From: Ahaetulla prasina
Lineage: Eukaryota; Chordata; Lepidosauria; Squamata; Colubridae
Reading direction: 5' to 3'
DNA length: 64,000 nt
Assembly: GCF_028640845.1 (NCBI RefSeq)
Contig: NC_080546.1
Coordinates: 36,215,520 to 36,279,519, forward strand
In this document: positions 12,151 through 22,110 of the stretch, piece by piece
How positions within the stretch are numbered: the first letter of the stretch is position 1
How the letters are laid out: the number at the start of each line of letters is the position of its first letter
The notes under the pieces: generated by a model
Database searches by the model: none
Told to the model about the DNA's origin: nothing
The model's input: the letters and a program-made list of their open reading frames with translations, nothing else
Position numbers and translations under genes: made by a program

Positions 12151-12359
12151 ATCTTACACTCAGAGGTAGCCGACGGTGGAGAGCCTGGGCAGAGGATAAC
12201 TACCGTAGGGACTAAGGGCGAGAAAAGAAGGGGAGAAGCGCGGAGGGAACCCGAACAAGACGAAGGCAGCAACGAGAAAACACCGCCGAGAGTGGCCAGA
12301 AGCGGAGAAGGGCGCTTCCTGCAAGCAGGAGAACCCGCCAAGCCACCGGAGACACTTAC

Positions 12360-12431
12360 ATAGCGCTTTAACTTCTTCTCCGGGGGAGACTTTCGGAGCC
12401 AGCCCTGGCAGACCACCTCCCCGCCGCTCAT
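12360..12431 (-). CDS. GAB1: GAB1, first coding exon (24 residues)
   Basis: GAB1 is the Grb2-associated binder 1 scaffold, a docking protein that links receptor tyrosine kinases to SHP2 and PI3-kinase at the plasma membrane. The exon starts at ATG (12431-12429, A at -3) and encodes [20 protein letters not shown] followed by LKRY. These are the first 24 residues of GAB1 and the first strands of its PH domain; from memory, human GAB1 differs only at residue 9. It ends in phase 0 at a consensus donor (TAT|GTAAGT), as expected for GAB1 exon 1. The upstream frame is open but has no in-frame ATG, so this start is well supported. The rest of the gene lies left of the window. Confidence 0.95.
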
Positions 12432-12624
12432 GGTTGCGTCTCGCCCCGAAGAGCCAGCGGGGGTCTGTTTCTTCCGCAGCTGCGACGGCCGGGCCGGGCC
12501 GAACAAACAGCCCAAGAGAACACAAGAGGAGCGCCGCGCCGCGCCTGTCTGCCGGCCTCCTCCGGCAGCTCCTCTGGGGGAAGGGAAAGAGGAGGGAGAA
12601 GCGCAGGAGAGGGAGGAGACGACC

Positions 12625-12630
<6 letters not shown>

Positions 12631-12655
<25 letters not shown>
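12631..12655. repeat. (GA)n microsatellite in the GAB1 5' leader
   Basis: About 12 GA dinucleotides lie roughly 200 bases upstream of the GAB1 ATG within the CpG island. On the transcribed strand this is a (TC)n tract. It is probably length-polymorphic. Confidence 0.85.
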
Positions 12656-13418
12656 GCTGGGAGGAGGGAGGGCCGAAGGGTGCGTGTGGGGCTCGTCTGT
12701 GAATATTAACGCGGGTGCTCCGAGCGGAGACAGTCAGCCCAGAGGAGCTGAAGCGACCGCCCCTCTTCCCTCCAGGCAAAGAGGTGTTAGCTTGCTGTAA
12801 CTTTCAACTACTGCGACCCAGCAGCTGCACGGAAGCCCGGCGTCGGGAAAGCCCTCCCTGCTCGCTCCTTTACAGAGCAGGAACCTCCCACCCGCTCCAC
12901 TGAAGCGTGAGGCGGAGGGCTTCCCTCGCCTAGGCTGGGCAGGGCTGGAGTCCTCCCACAGCGACTCCCTCAAGCCCGCGGCCAGCGCAGCGGGGAAGGG
13001 AGGAGGAGCTCTGCCGTTCGCGCTTAATTTCTTTGGCTCGCTCCTCTGCCGCCCCGAGCGGCTTCCTCGGGCGCCCCTTCGGTGCCGTCTTGACTAGAGG
13101 CGCGAGTCTTCGCAAATGGAAGGCTGAGCTGGTCGTTTAGCGGCACCTCAGTCGGACGAGAGTTCTAGCCCGGAATGTGTGTGTGTTTGGGGGGTGGGGG
13201 AGTGGGATGGACCGGGAGGTGGAGCAGTGGTCCGGGAAAAAAGGCGTGCGGGGAAGCGTTGAACCACAAACCAGCCAACCGCAGTTGAGCCCAGCGTTTT
13301 CTAGGAACAGAGCCAGCGCGGTTCGTCTGTGGTACGGCGTGTCCTGCGAACTCAGACAACTGAGTTTGGTTAACTGAGTAAGCATATCTTGTGAAGCCAA
13401 CCTGGATTTATTTTTTTT

Positions 13419-14208
13419 AATTTTTTTTATTTGTCACACGTATATAAAAGCATAAGCATGTAATAACTATACAATATATTATTGTTGTTAGTTGCGAAGT
13501 CGTGTCCGACCCATCTCGACCCCATGGACAACATTCCTCCAGGCCTTCCTGTCCTCTACCATCCCCTGAAGTCCATTTAAGCTCACGCCAACTGCTTCAG
13601 TGACTCCATCGAGCCACCTCGTTCTCCCATTCTTCTTTTGCCCTCAATCTTTCCCAGCATTAGGCTCTTCTCCAGTGAGTCCTTTTTTCTCATTAGGTGG
13701 CCAAAATATTTCAGTTTCATCTTCAGGATCTGACCTTCTAAAGAGCAGTCAGGGTTGATCTCCTCTAGAACTGACTTGTTTGTTCCCCTTGCAGTCCAAG
13801 GGACTCGCAGGAGTCTTCTCCAGCACCAGAGTTCAAAGGGCTCGATTCTTTGGCGCTCAGCCTTTCTTATGGTCCAGCCTTCACAGCCATACATTGCAAC
13901 TGGGAAAACCATAGCTTTGACTATATGCACTTTTATTGGCAGGGTGATGTCTCTGCTTTTTAGTATGCTGTCTAGATTTGCCAAAGCTTTCCTCTCCATG
14001 AGTGTCTTTTAATTTCTTGGCTGCAGTCCCCATCTGTGGTGATCTTGGAGCCCAGGAAAATAAAATCTGTCACTACCTCCATTTCTTCACCATCTATCTG
14101 CCGGGAGTTGAAAGGGACGGATGCCATGATTTTAGTTATACAATATACAATATATAAGCATATATATAAGTATGAGTATGTAATAACTATATTAATTGGA
14201 TATAACCA
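13419..14208 (-). mobile_element. 3' tail of an L2/CR1-like LINE, split by Bov-B
   Basis: The two outer pieces (13419-13478 and 14138-14208) together match, in reverse, the LINE 3' end at 21960-22110. Both have the TATATAAGCATATATAT and GAGTATGTAATAA blocks and an AATAAATAAA-type tail. Confidence 0.8.
13479..14137 (-). mobile_element. Bov-B (RTE clade) LINE, 5'-truncated
   Basis: The minus strand encodes a recognisable Bov-B reverse transcriptase C-terminus: YGCEGWTIRKAERQRIEPFE, then WCWRRLLRVPWTARG and LKYFGHLMRKKDSLEKS (open frame 13999-13583). The 3' end is the AACTAACAACAAT-type Bov-B tail. A 10-bp target duplication ATACAATATA flanks it at 13469-13478 and 14138-14147. It is inserted into the tail of another LINE. 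Truncated, hence inactive. Confidence 0.93.
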
Positions 14209-14244
14209 TTTATATTTAATAACCATTGTATTTAATCATTACAC

Positions 14245-14637
14245 GTAGTCCTCAACTTACAACTATGATGGAGCTGGAAAATTTCTGTTGTTAGGTGGGA
14301 GACATTTGTTAAGTGACGTTTGCCCCATTTTATGACCTTCCCTGCCACAAGTTGTTAAGTGAATCACTGCAGTTGCTGAGTTAGTAACCCAGTGGTTAAG
14401 AGAAACTGGCTTCCCCATTGACTTTGCTAGTCCTAAGCTCACAAAAGGTGATCACATGACCTTGGTACACCACACCCATCATAAATATAAACCAGTTGCC
14501 AAGCATCTGAATTTTGATCACACAATCATGGGGATGCTGCAAACGTCATAACAGTGAAAAATGGTCATAAGTCATATTTTTCAGTGCCATTGTAACTTTA
14601 AATGGTCCCTAAACATACTGTTGTAAGTCGAGAACTC
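14245..14637 (+). mobile_element. non-autonomous DNA transposon with about 19-bp inverted ends
   Basis: The left end GTAGTCCTCAACTTACAAC and right end GTTGTAAGTCGAGAACTCC are inverted repeats with a few mismatches. No coding capacity. The same family is at 2520 and 7731. I could not read a target duplication, so the superfamily is open. Confidence 0.8.
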
Positions 14638-14695
14638 CCCATATTTGTTGAATGCAATATTCATGTGTTCACATATTATGCTACTCCATTAAATG

Positions 14696-14814
14696 AATGT
14701 TGATGAACGTATCTTTTCTTTTATGTACACTGAGAGCATATGCACCAAGACAAATTCCTTGTGTGTCCAATCACACTTGGCCAATAAAATTCTATTCTAT
14801 TCTATTCTATTCTA
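14696..14814 (+). mobile_element. 3' end of CR1/L3-type snake LINE with (ATTCT)n tail
   Basis: Same 3' block as at 597-693, ending GGCCAATAAAATTCTATTC and about five pentamers. Severely 5'-truncated. Confidence 0.88.
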
Positions 14815-15396
14815 AATTGTCATTTAAAAAGGATAGTCTACGGTTTAAATCAAATCCAAATCACACAGCAGTTTACCACAGTGGGTGAGCTTACCCAGTT
14901 TTTACTATCTTATCTATCTGACTAAGATGTAGATCTTACACATACTGTAAATTTCCTCCCCTTCTAGGCTGGTTCTCCTGCAAGCCCTACTCAGCCTGCA
15001 ATTGCTGACTCTTTACTCTGGCTGCTGTAAATCTTTCCTTCTTCCCCCAAAGTTGGCCTCGTAACTTTTCTGTGTACTGCACTCAGCATCCAAAGTCGAG
15101 ATTCTCTTAGAAAGTTAGCCAGGTTTTTGTTTTTCTTTTTTCTCCTTTCACGTGCACGCTTTCTTTCAAAACGGCAGGCAGGCAGGCAAATTTAACAAAT
15201 CCTTCAAAAGGATCCTGGGACAGTGTAACAACAAAAGGATGGTGGAGAATTGCTGAAGGCTTACAAAACAAGGAAAACTTTTCCAGAAAAGCCAGGATAG
15301 TACTGAGCAAGAGAGTAGAAATTTGGGAAAAGAAATATGCAACTTTTTTGCTGACTTTTCATGATAGGTATAAAGAACTGTTGTAAATGTTTGTAT
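14815..15396. other. intergenic sequence, nothing recognised
   Basis: No coding pattern and no repeat that I can assign. Confidence 0.5.
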
Positions 15397-15957
15397 TACC
15401 GTACTTTTCAGAGTGTAAGACACACTTTTCCCTTCCTAAAAGATGGTGGAAATGTTGGTGCATCTTATATACTGAATACAGCCATTTTTGGCCTCCTGAA
15501 ACCCTACCCCACGCATCCCAGTTTTGCCAAAACTGGGCCCATTTTTCATAAAAACGGGATTTGCAGAGGGTTTGGGAGTGCAGAGTGCTCCTGGGGGCTG
15601 GGGAGGGCAAAAACATGACACATGGGAGGGTTGGGAGATCAAAAACGGGCCCCCCACATGTCACGTTTTTGCCCTCCCCAGCCCCCAGGAGCACTCTGCA
15701 GGCCTCCCAAACCCTCAGTGTGCCCTGTTTTCATGAAAAATGGGACCGTTTATGACTCCCAAACCTCCATGCGTCGTGTTTTTGCCCTCCCCATTTCACA
15801 AAAACAGGACGCGCAGAGGGTTTGGGAGGCCTGCTGAATGCTTCTGGGGGCCAGGGAGGGCAAAAACCGGATGTGCAAAGGCCTAAAATTGTTTTTTCTT
15901 GTTTTCCTCTTTGAAATCTTGGTGCATCTTATACTCCAGTGTGTCAAAAATACAGTA
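15397..15957. mobile_element. palindromic MITE flanked by TA
   Basis: Ends are TACCGTACTTTTCAGAGTG and, inverted, TACTGTATTTTTGACACAC, with TA at both borders. The same ends occur at 34861-35656. Internally a long inverted repeat (GGCTGGGGAGGGCAAAAAC facing GTTTTTGCCCTCCCCAGCC) lies at about 15566-15715. The ORFs here are palindrome artefacts. Confidence 0.8.
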
Positions 15958-16065
15958 ATTATATTTTAAGTACAGAAAAATGTCTTCAAACTGATCTGTG
16001 CCGTGACTAAGTATGGGTGGGGAAAGCTTCTTAGGCTGGTTCTCCCAAGAGTTGGTATGGGAGGA

Positions 16066-16606
16066 TAATAAATAGAATTTTTTTTTTATTGGCCAAATGT
16101 GATTGGACACACAAGGAATTTGTCTTGGTGCATATGCTCTCAGTGTACATAAAAGAAAAGATACGTTCATCAAGGTACAACATTTACAACACAATTGATG
16201 ATCAATATAGCAATATAAATCATAAGGATTGCCAGCAACAAGTTATAGTCATACAGTCATAAGTGGAAAGAGATTGGTGATGGGAACTATGAAACGCAGA
16301 TTCAGTAAATAGTCTGACAGTGTTGAGGGAATTATTTGTTTTGCAGAGTGATGGCCTTCGGGAAAAAACTGTTCTTGTGTCTAGTTGTTCTGGTGTGCAG
16401 TGCTCTATAGCGTCGTTTTGAGGGTAGGAGTTGAAACAGTTTATGTCCAGGATGCAAGGGATCTGCAAATATTTTCACGGCCCTCTTCTTGATTCGTGCA
16501 GTATACAGGTCCTCAATGGAAGGCAGGTTGGTAGCAATTATTTCTTCTGCAGTTCTCATTATCCTCTGAAGTCTCTCTGAAGTTCTTTCATTTGCACCTC
16601 TATAAC
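16066..16606 (-). mobile_element. L3/Rex1-like LINE 3' fragment
   Basis: From an AATAAATAGAAT tail at 16066, the minus strand carries the LINE 3' block. Upstream of it is the RT C-terminus (EEIIATNLPSIEDLYTARIK, then HPGHKLFQLLPSKRRYRAL), matching the longer copy at 54087-55258. The 5' truncation point is a perfect hairpin at 16582-16637. Confidence 0.88.
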
Positions 16607-16637
16607 CAGACAGTTATAGAGGTGCAAATGAAAGAAC
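16582..16637. repeat. perfect 25-bp inverted repeat, 6-base loop
   Basis: Arms are 16582-16606 and 16613-16637 with loop CAGACA. The left arm belongs to the LINE, in minus orientation. The right arm is its exact reverse complement, placed at the LINE's 5' junction. Confidence 0.97.
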
Positions 16638-16737
16638 ACTGTTTCTCAACTTGGGAACTCTAAGGTGTGTGGACTCCCAGAAACCTAGCTGGCGAGTAAA
16701 GTCCACACATCCTAAATTTGAGAGTTGAGGAACACTG
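16637..16737. mobile_element. short hAT-like palindromic element
   Basis: Ends CACTGTTTCTCAACTTGG and GAGTTGAGGAACACTG are inverted repeats around 100 bases. Flanking 8-mers ATGAAAGA and ATGAATGA differ at one base if one extra base is counted in the element, which fits a hAT target duplication. Confidence 0.6.
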
Positions 16738-16739
16738 AT

Positions 16740-17286
16740 GAATGAAGTATCTCATAGTGCAGTGGAGTGAAGATAAGAAAGACAAGGTTATCTTGCCCTC
16801 AGCATATGGATCCTGCAAGCCCAGGTAGCTAGAAAGAAAAGGCCAGCTTGTATCTCACTTGCTCTCTTCCTGGGGCATACAAACAGAAGGATTTGATACA
16901 AGCCTCTCAACCAGATGTCTTCCTCTTGCTTTTGCTTTTGAAGGTGGAGGGACAAGGTGGAATTTGAAAAACTGTTCTTGTGAGCCGAATTCATGAAATA
17001 TTCATAGATCACCCAGATTCCTATTATGCAAATTTCTATTTTTTAAAAGAAAACATGATACAATATAAATGTATGTTCTATATGCTTCAGCTATTTTAGC
17101 ACACTCATCCTAGTTAACCAATTTTAAAATACAGATTTTTTTAGAAGCAATACTGGCATCATTGTATAAAATAGCACTTTGGTGGAAGTTCCTGAAGCAG
17201 GTTCTGTCTGTTAAATACTTAGGTGAAAAATCACTTTTTTGAAAGAAAAAACTTGATTTGCAATGAAATCATATCCAATTCTCAGA
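16740..17286. other. intergenic sequence, nothing recognised
   Basis: AT-rich, no coding or repeat pattern seen. Confidence 0.5.
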
Positions 17287-17465
17287 CAGCCTGGACAAGT
17301 TCCTGAAGTTTTCTTGGCAAAGCTAGTTAAGAAGTGGTTGCCATTGCATTCTTCCTAGGGCTGAGAGAAAGTGTGTGGTCCAAGGTCACCCAGTCAGTTT
17401 AGCCCTGAAGTGGGACTAGAACTCAGTCTAACCATTCTTAATTTACTGTCTTAACCGTTACACAA
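17287..17465 (-). mobile_element. degenerate tRNA/MIR-like SINE
   Basis: The run CCAAGGTCACCCAGTCAGTT, then GGGACTAGAACTCAG and AACCGTTACAC, is the reverse of a MIR-like core plus a tRNA-type box B and head. Divergence is high. A similar remnant is at 27155-27265. Confidence 0.55.
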
Positions 17466-18554
17466 AATTGACTCTCAGGAGATCACTAAGGATTATTTAA
17501 AGCAGGAATTGTGAATTGTGCATAGCTCTTTTCTAAGTGGCCCTCAACATTGCCTAGTAGGATATACAACCAGTATGCAGAAAAGGCTTTTACTGTTCAT
17601 TGAAATCAGCGGGATGAAGGGTCAGCCTTATGCATTTTTATTATGCATTTTTATTATGCATTCAACGAAATTTATTCCTAAGTATTTCAAAAACTCAGGG
17701 AAGTATGCTGCTGAATTCCATTTCCTGAGGAGCGGCAAAGCAAAACAACAATTGTCTTCATGTCTTCTTGATATGTTTCCAGATACATTTAGCTGAGCAC
17801 TGACTACAATAATATTGAATTAAACCAAGCAGTATGGACTACTTACAAATATACCATAAACCAGAGTTAAAATCTCTTGTACTGGGCCAGAGTACAATAT
17901 TCCTAAATTGAACAGATCATTTCAAATGTCAGCCAATACCTGAGATCTAATCTGAAGTAATAATAAAAGCCCATTTTTTCTTCTCTGATAACTGTAGATT
18001 TCTAAATGCGCAAGTATCATTCCTGCTAGTTGGGCAGGACTTCTGCTAACTTTTAGTAAATATGATCTAAGTGTTCAGCCATGCAATGGAATAACTGAAT
18101 GTTTCCAGGTGTCTTGGATCCATATGGCACTATGGAGACATGTAAAAAAAAACATGCAGTATAACATTTTTTTTCAGTGAATTGCCTTTAGAGCTGATTC
18201 AGAAGTCAAAACATACTTTTTATACATGAGCATTTGTGGTTAGAAGTCAGAAGCACATTAGGTTTATTTTAAAAAGAAATCAGCTGCTGGCCAGCAAAAC
18301 ATTATTAGCCAGGTCTTCATGAATATATTAGTTTGGAAAATATATTTTTTAATATCATTATACAATGTACTTTGCATGTAAAAATAATAGCTACTTTCCT
18401 TCTGATCCCATTACTTAAGCAACATACAGTATATGATTTAAATATATGATTTAAAACTGAAATCAATTGCTCAGACTTTATTAAAAGTCAGAAGGATTTC
18501 AGTCTAGATACTGAATTCCAGTCAGTGACCAAGACAGATTTTTAATGAACATTT
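17466..18554. other. intergenic sequence, nothing recognised
   Basis: AT-rich, apparently single-copy. TTATGCATTTTTA is tandemly repeated near 17625-17660. Confidence 0.5.
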
Positions 18555-19048
18555 CTAATATGCAAAGATGAAGTAAGGAAAGCTAAGGCTCAGAATGAAC
18601 TAAGAGTTGCAAGAAATGTCAAAAATACATTTCTTGCAAGAAACAATTGGACCACTAATGGGAGACAATGGCAAAGAAGTGATGGGCAGCAAGGAGAAAA
18701 CAGAGCTACTTAATACCTTATTTTCATCTTTCTTCATGCAAAAAGAAAAAATAGCCCAGCCTATCAAAAACAGAACTATAAAAGACAGACTAAGAATACA
18801 AATTATAATCGGCAAGAACAGAGAACACCTGTCCATTCTAAATAAGTTCAAATCACCCGGTCCTGATGGATTATATCCCAGAGTTCTGAAGGAGCTAGTA
18901 GAGATGATTTTGGAACCATTGAACCATATATTTCGAAGAACCTGGAGCACCTGAGAACTACCAGAGGACTGGAAAAGAGCTAATGTGGTTACCATCTTCA
19001 AAAATGGGGGAAAAAATATATCTAGGAAATTACAGAGCAATCAGCCTC

Positions 19049-19586
19049 TGTTGTGGTCCGTCAGCAGCTTATGGTGCTGGCAACGGGGTCGGACAGCAAT
19101 GAGGCTGAAGTGAGGCCAGGGCCATCGGGAAGTGAGGTGCGGACTCCAGAGCCTCCAGAGACTAAGAGTGAGGAGGAGGAACTGGAGGAGCCTGTTCCTA
19201 GTGCACGCATGAGGAGAGCTGCCGAAAGGCAAGAACAGCTCAAGCAGAGAGGATAACTCGGGAGTAGGGCCAAGAGATGATTGGCCCCTCCCATAAGGCT
19301 TAATAACAGACCACCACCGGTGTTTCAGCTTGCCGTAAAACAATGTTGTAGCTGCGTCCTCTGCTTCGTGTTTTGGTAACTTCTGGACATGTATCAGGAA
19401 GGGCCTTTGGCAGTTTGCTTAATTGGACTCAGGTTTGTGATAACCTGAAGAATTGGTGTTTGGGAGGCCTTTGTTTTACTTTGAGTTGAACGACGCTGGG
19501 AATGAGGTAATTCCCAGCTGTTCTAATAAAGTTTATTTTATCAAGGACTGAGTTTGTTGCTACCTACTTGGGTCTGAGTCACAACA
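19049..19586 (+). mobile_element. solo LTR (538 bp) with 5-bp target duplication
   Basis: Starts TGTTGTG and ends CACAACA, a perfect 7-bp inverted terminus, flanked by GCCTC on both sides (19044-19048 and 19587-19591). AATAAA lies near 19525. There are no internal coding sequences. It interrupts the CR1 at 18555-21105. Similar termini occur in the LTRs at 25259 and 51090. Confidence 0.92.
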
Positions 19587-20016
19587 GCCTCACATCAATA
19601 ACTGGGAAGATCCTGGAAAAGATAATCAAGTTGCAAACATCTAGAAGCAAGCAAAATTATAACCAGAAGCTAACCTGGGTTTGTCAAAAACAAATTATGG
19701 CAAACAAATCTTATTTCATTCTCTGACAAAGTGATTAAATTAGTTGGACCAGTGAAATGCTGTGAACATAGTATACCTGGATTTCAGTAAGGCATTTCAC
19801 AAAGTAGACCACAACCAACTTCTTGGTAAGCTAGAAAAATATGGGATAGAGAACATCACCACCAGATGGATTTGTAACTGGCTGACAAATTACACTCAAT
19901 GTGTAGTCCTTAATAGAAATAACTCTACATGGAGGGAAGTAAGCAGTAGGTACTCTAAGGTTCTACCTTAGGTCCAGTACTCTTCAATATTTTCATAAAC
20001 AAATCAGATAATTTAA

Positions 20017-20258
20017 TGAGCCGCGGTGATGCAGTGGTTAGAGTGCAGTACTGCAGGCTACTTCTGCTGATCACTGGCTGCCAGCAGTTTGACAGATCAA
20101 ATCTCACCAGGCTCAAGGTTGACTCAGCCTTCCAGCCTTCCAAAGTCAGTAAATTGAGAATCCAGATTGTTGGGGGCAATATGCTGACTCTGTAAACCGC
20201 TTAGAGAGGGCTGTAAAGCACTATGAAGCGGTATATAAGTCTAAGTGCTATTGTTATA
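20017..20258 (+). mobile_element. Sauria-type tRNA SINE
   Basis: tRNA-like head GGTGATGCAGTGGTTAGAG with box B near 20095, then CAAGGTTGACTCAGCCTTCC and the AAGCGGTATATAAGTCTAAG tail. It lies inside the CR1. Sister copies are at 46802 and 55275. Confidence 0.92.
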
Positions 20259-21105
20259 AGGGAATAGAAGGGGAACTTATCAAATTATCAAAGATGACAC
20301 CAAGCTGGCAGGAATAGCCAACACCAGAAGATAGGTTCAAGATCAAGGTGGATCTTGACAGACTTGAACACTTGGCCCTATCTTACAAAATGAAATTTAG
20401 TGTAGAGCAAACTAAGGTTTTATACTTAGGCAAGAAAAACCAAATGTACAGATACAGAGCAGGTGAAACATGACTCAATAGCAGTAACTACAAGAGAAAT
20501 TTTCGAGTCTTAGTGGACAGTCACTTAAACGTGAGCCTGCAGTGTGCTGCGGCCACCAAAAAAGCCAATGCAATATTAGGTTGCATTAACAAAGAGATTG
20601 TATCAAGATCACAAGAAGGTGCCACTTGGAATACTGCATCCAATTTTGGTCACCACGATATAAAAAGGATGTTGATACTCAAGTTGATACTATGATTAGG
20701 GGGCTGGAGACTAAAACATATGAAGAATGGTTGCAGGAATTGGAGATCTCTAGTAAAAAGAAGGACTGGGGTGACATGATAGCAGTGCTCCGATATTTGA
20801 GCAGCTGTCACAAAGAAGAGGGGAGTCAATCTATTTTTCCAAAGCACCAAAAGGCAATACAAGAAGCAATGCATGGAAACTAACTAAGGAAAGGAGCAAC
20901 CTAGAACTAAGGAGAAATTTCCTGACAATCAGAACAATGAATCTGTGGAATAATTTATTTCCAGAAGTGTTGGGTGCTCCAACATTGGAAGTTTTTTTTA
21001 AGAGGAGATATGACAGCCACTTGTCTAAAATGGTGTAGAGTTTCCGGCTTGAGCAGGGACTGGACTAGAAGGTCCCTTCCAACTCTGTTATTCTGTTATT
21101 CTATA

Positions 21106-21420
21106 AATCTCCTCTAGAAATACTTCAAATATTGCCAAGGCACTAAAAAGCTGTAGAAGAGCTTGGACTGAGTCTGTAGTGACATAGTGTGGAAGGCTGA
21201 AGGTATCAAATCTCTTTCGAAGAGGCCCTCTGGGCCTTCATACCCTAATCCTGCTTTCTCCTTTCAGATAGTAGCTTGCTCATTCATGCTGCTACAGTAT
21301 CAGCTATCTTTCTTGGGCCATCTCTCCTCTCTTTAACTCCAGAGTATAACAGAAACTGTGTTGTCACAGTCTGTCAGATGCCTTTGTAGTAATTAAAATT
21401 TCAAAAATAAAAAGAATCTC
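21106..21420. other. intergenic sequence, nothing recognised
   Basis: Short spacer between two LINEs; no pattern assigned. Confidence 0.5.
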
Positions 21421-22110
21421 TCCAGTGCTACTTCCTTGCCTTATAAAACTGAAATGGAGGGAAATGGTTGGAGCATATAAAACATTTGCTAGACCAGTTC
21501 TTGAATACAGCTCAACTGTTTGGAACCCATACCACATTTCTGACATTAATACAATTGAACGTGTCCAGGAATATTTTACAAGAAGAGCTCTCCACTCCTC
21601 TGAATACAACAAAATACCTTATGCCACCAGACTTGAAATCCTGGGTTTAGAAAATTTAGAACTACGCCGCCTTTGACATGACCTGAGTTTAACTCATAGA
21701 ATCATCTATTACAATGCCCTTCCTGTTGAAGGCTACTTCAGCTTCAATTGCAATACATGAGCACACAATAGATTTAAGCTTAATGTTAACCACTCCGATC
21801 TTGATTGCAGAAAATACGACTTCAGTAACAGAGTTGTTAATGCTTGGAAGACTCTGTGGTCTCTTCCCAAAATCCCCAAAGCTTCAACCAAAAACTATCT
21901 ACCATTGACCTCACCCCATTCCTAAGAGGTCTGTAAGGGGCGTGCATAAGAGCACAAACGTGCCTACCGTTCCTGTCCTATTGTTTCCTTTCGTTATATC
22001 CAATTAATATAATTATTACATACTCATACTCATATATATGCTTATATATTGTATAATTATTTCATGCTTATCTTATATATACTGTGTGACAAATAAATAA
22101 ATAAATAAAA
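21421..22110 (+). mobile_element. L2/CR1-like LINE 3' fragment
   Basis: The frame 21425-21676 encodes a LINE RT C-terminus: YKTFARPVLEYSSTVWNP, then FTRRALHS and LEILGLENLELRRL. It is followed by an untranslated end with GGTCTGTAAGGGGCGTGCAT and an AAATAAATAAATA tail. Same family as 42416-43640, 27831-28757 and 13419-14208. Confidence 0.88.

Larger units (their letters stand above)
1..12359 (-). other. GAB1: GAB1 intron 1 (part)
   Basis: Everything left of the exon 1 donor is GAB1 intron 1 and continues beyond the window. Intron 1 of this gene is very long in other vertebrates. The contents are listed separately. Bases 1-596 show no gene or repeat that I recognise. Confidence 0.85.
12160..13180 (-). 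promoter_or_regulatory. CpG island: GAB1 promoter, 5' leader and exon 1
   Basis: This is the only strongly GC- and CpG-rich kilobase in an AT-rich window, and it spans GAB1 exon 1 and the sequence upstream of its ATG. Several GC-box-like CCGCCC/GGGCGG cores are present and no convincing TATA box is seen, which fits a TATA-less CpG-island promoter. The exact transcription start cannot be read from sequence. Confidence 0.8.
18555..21105 (+). mobile_element. CR1 LINE, split by a solo LTR and a SINE
   Basis: The CR1 reverse transcriptase is visible in order: FKSPGPDGLYPRVLKELVE (about 18845-18900), then NYRAISL at the LTR insertion. After the LTR come DFSKAFHKVDHNQLLGKLEKY (about 19772-19840) and, after the SINE, the C-terminal region. 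The 3' end is the typical CR1 GGACTAGAAGGTCCCTTCCA followed by TTCTGTTATTCT repeats. Stops and frameshifts are frequent. Segments are 18555-19048, 19587-20016 and 20259-21105. Confidence 0.92.

Noticed and set aside
12129..12779. 216-codon minus-strand frame as a separate gene
   Set aside because: It is the GAB1 frame extended into the GC-rich leader and past the splice donor. Only the 24 codons at 12360-12431 are supported.
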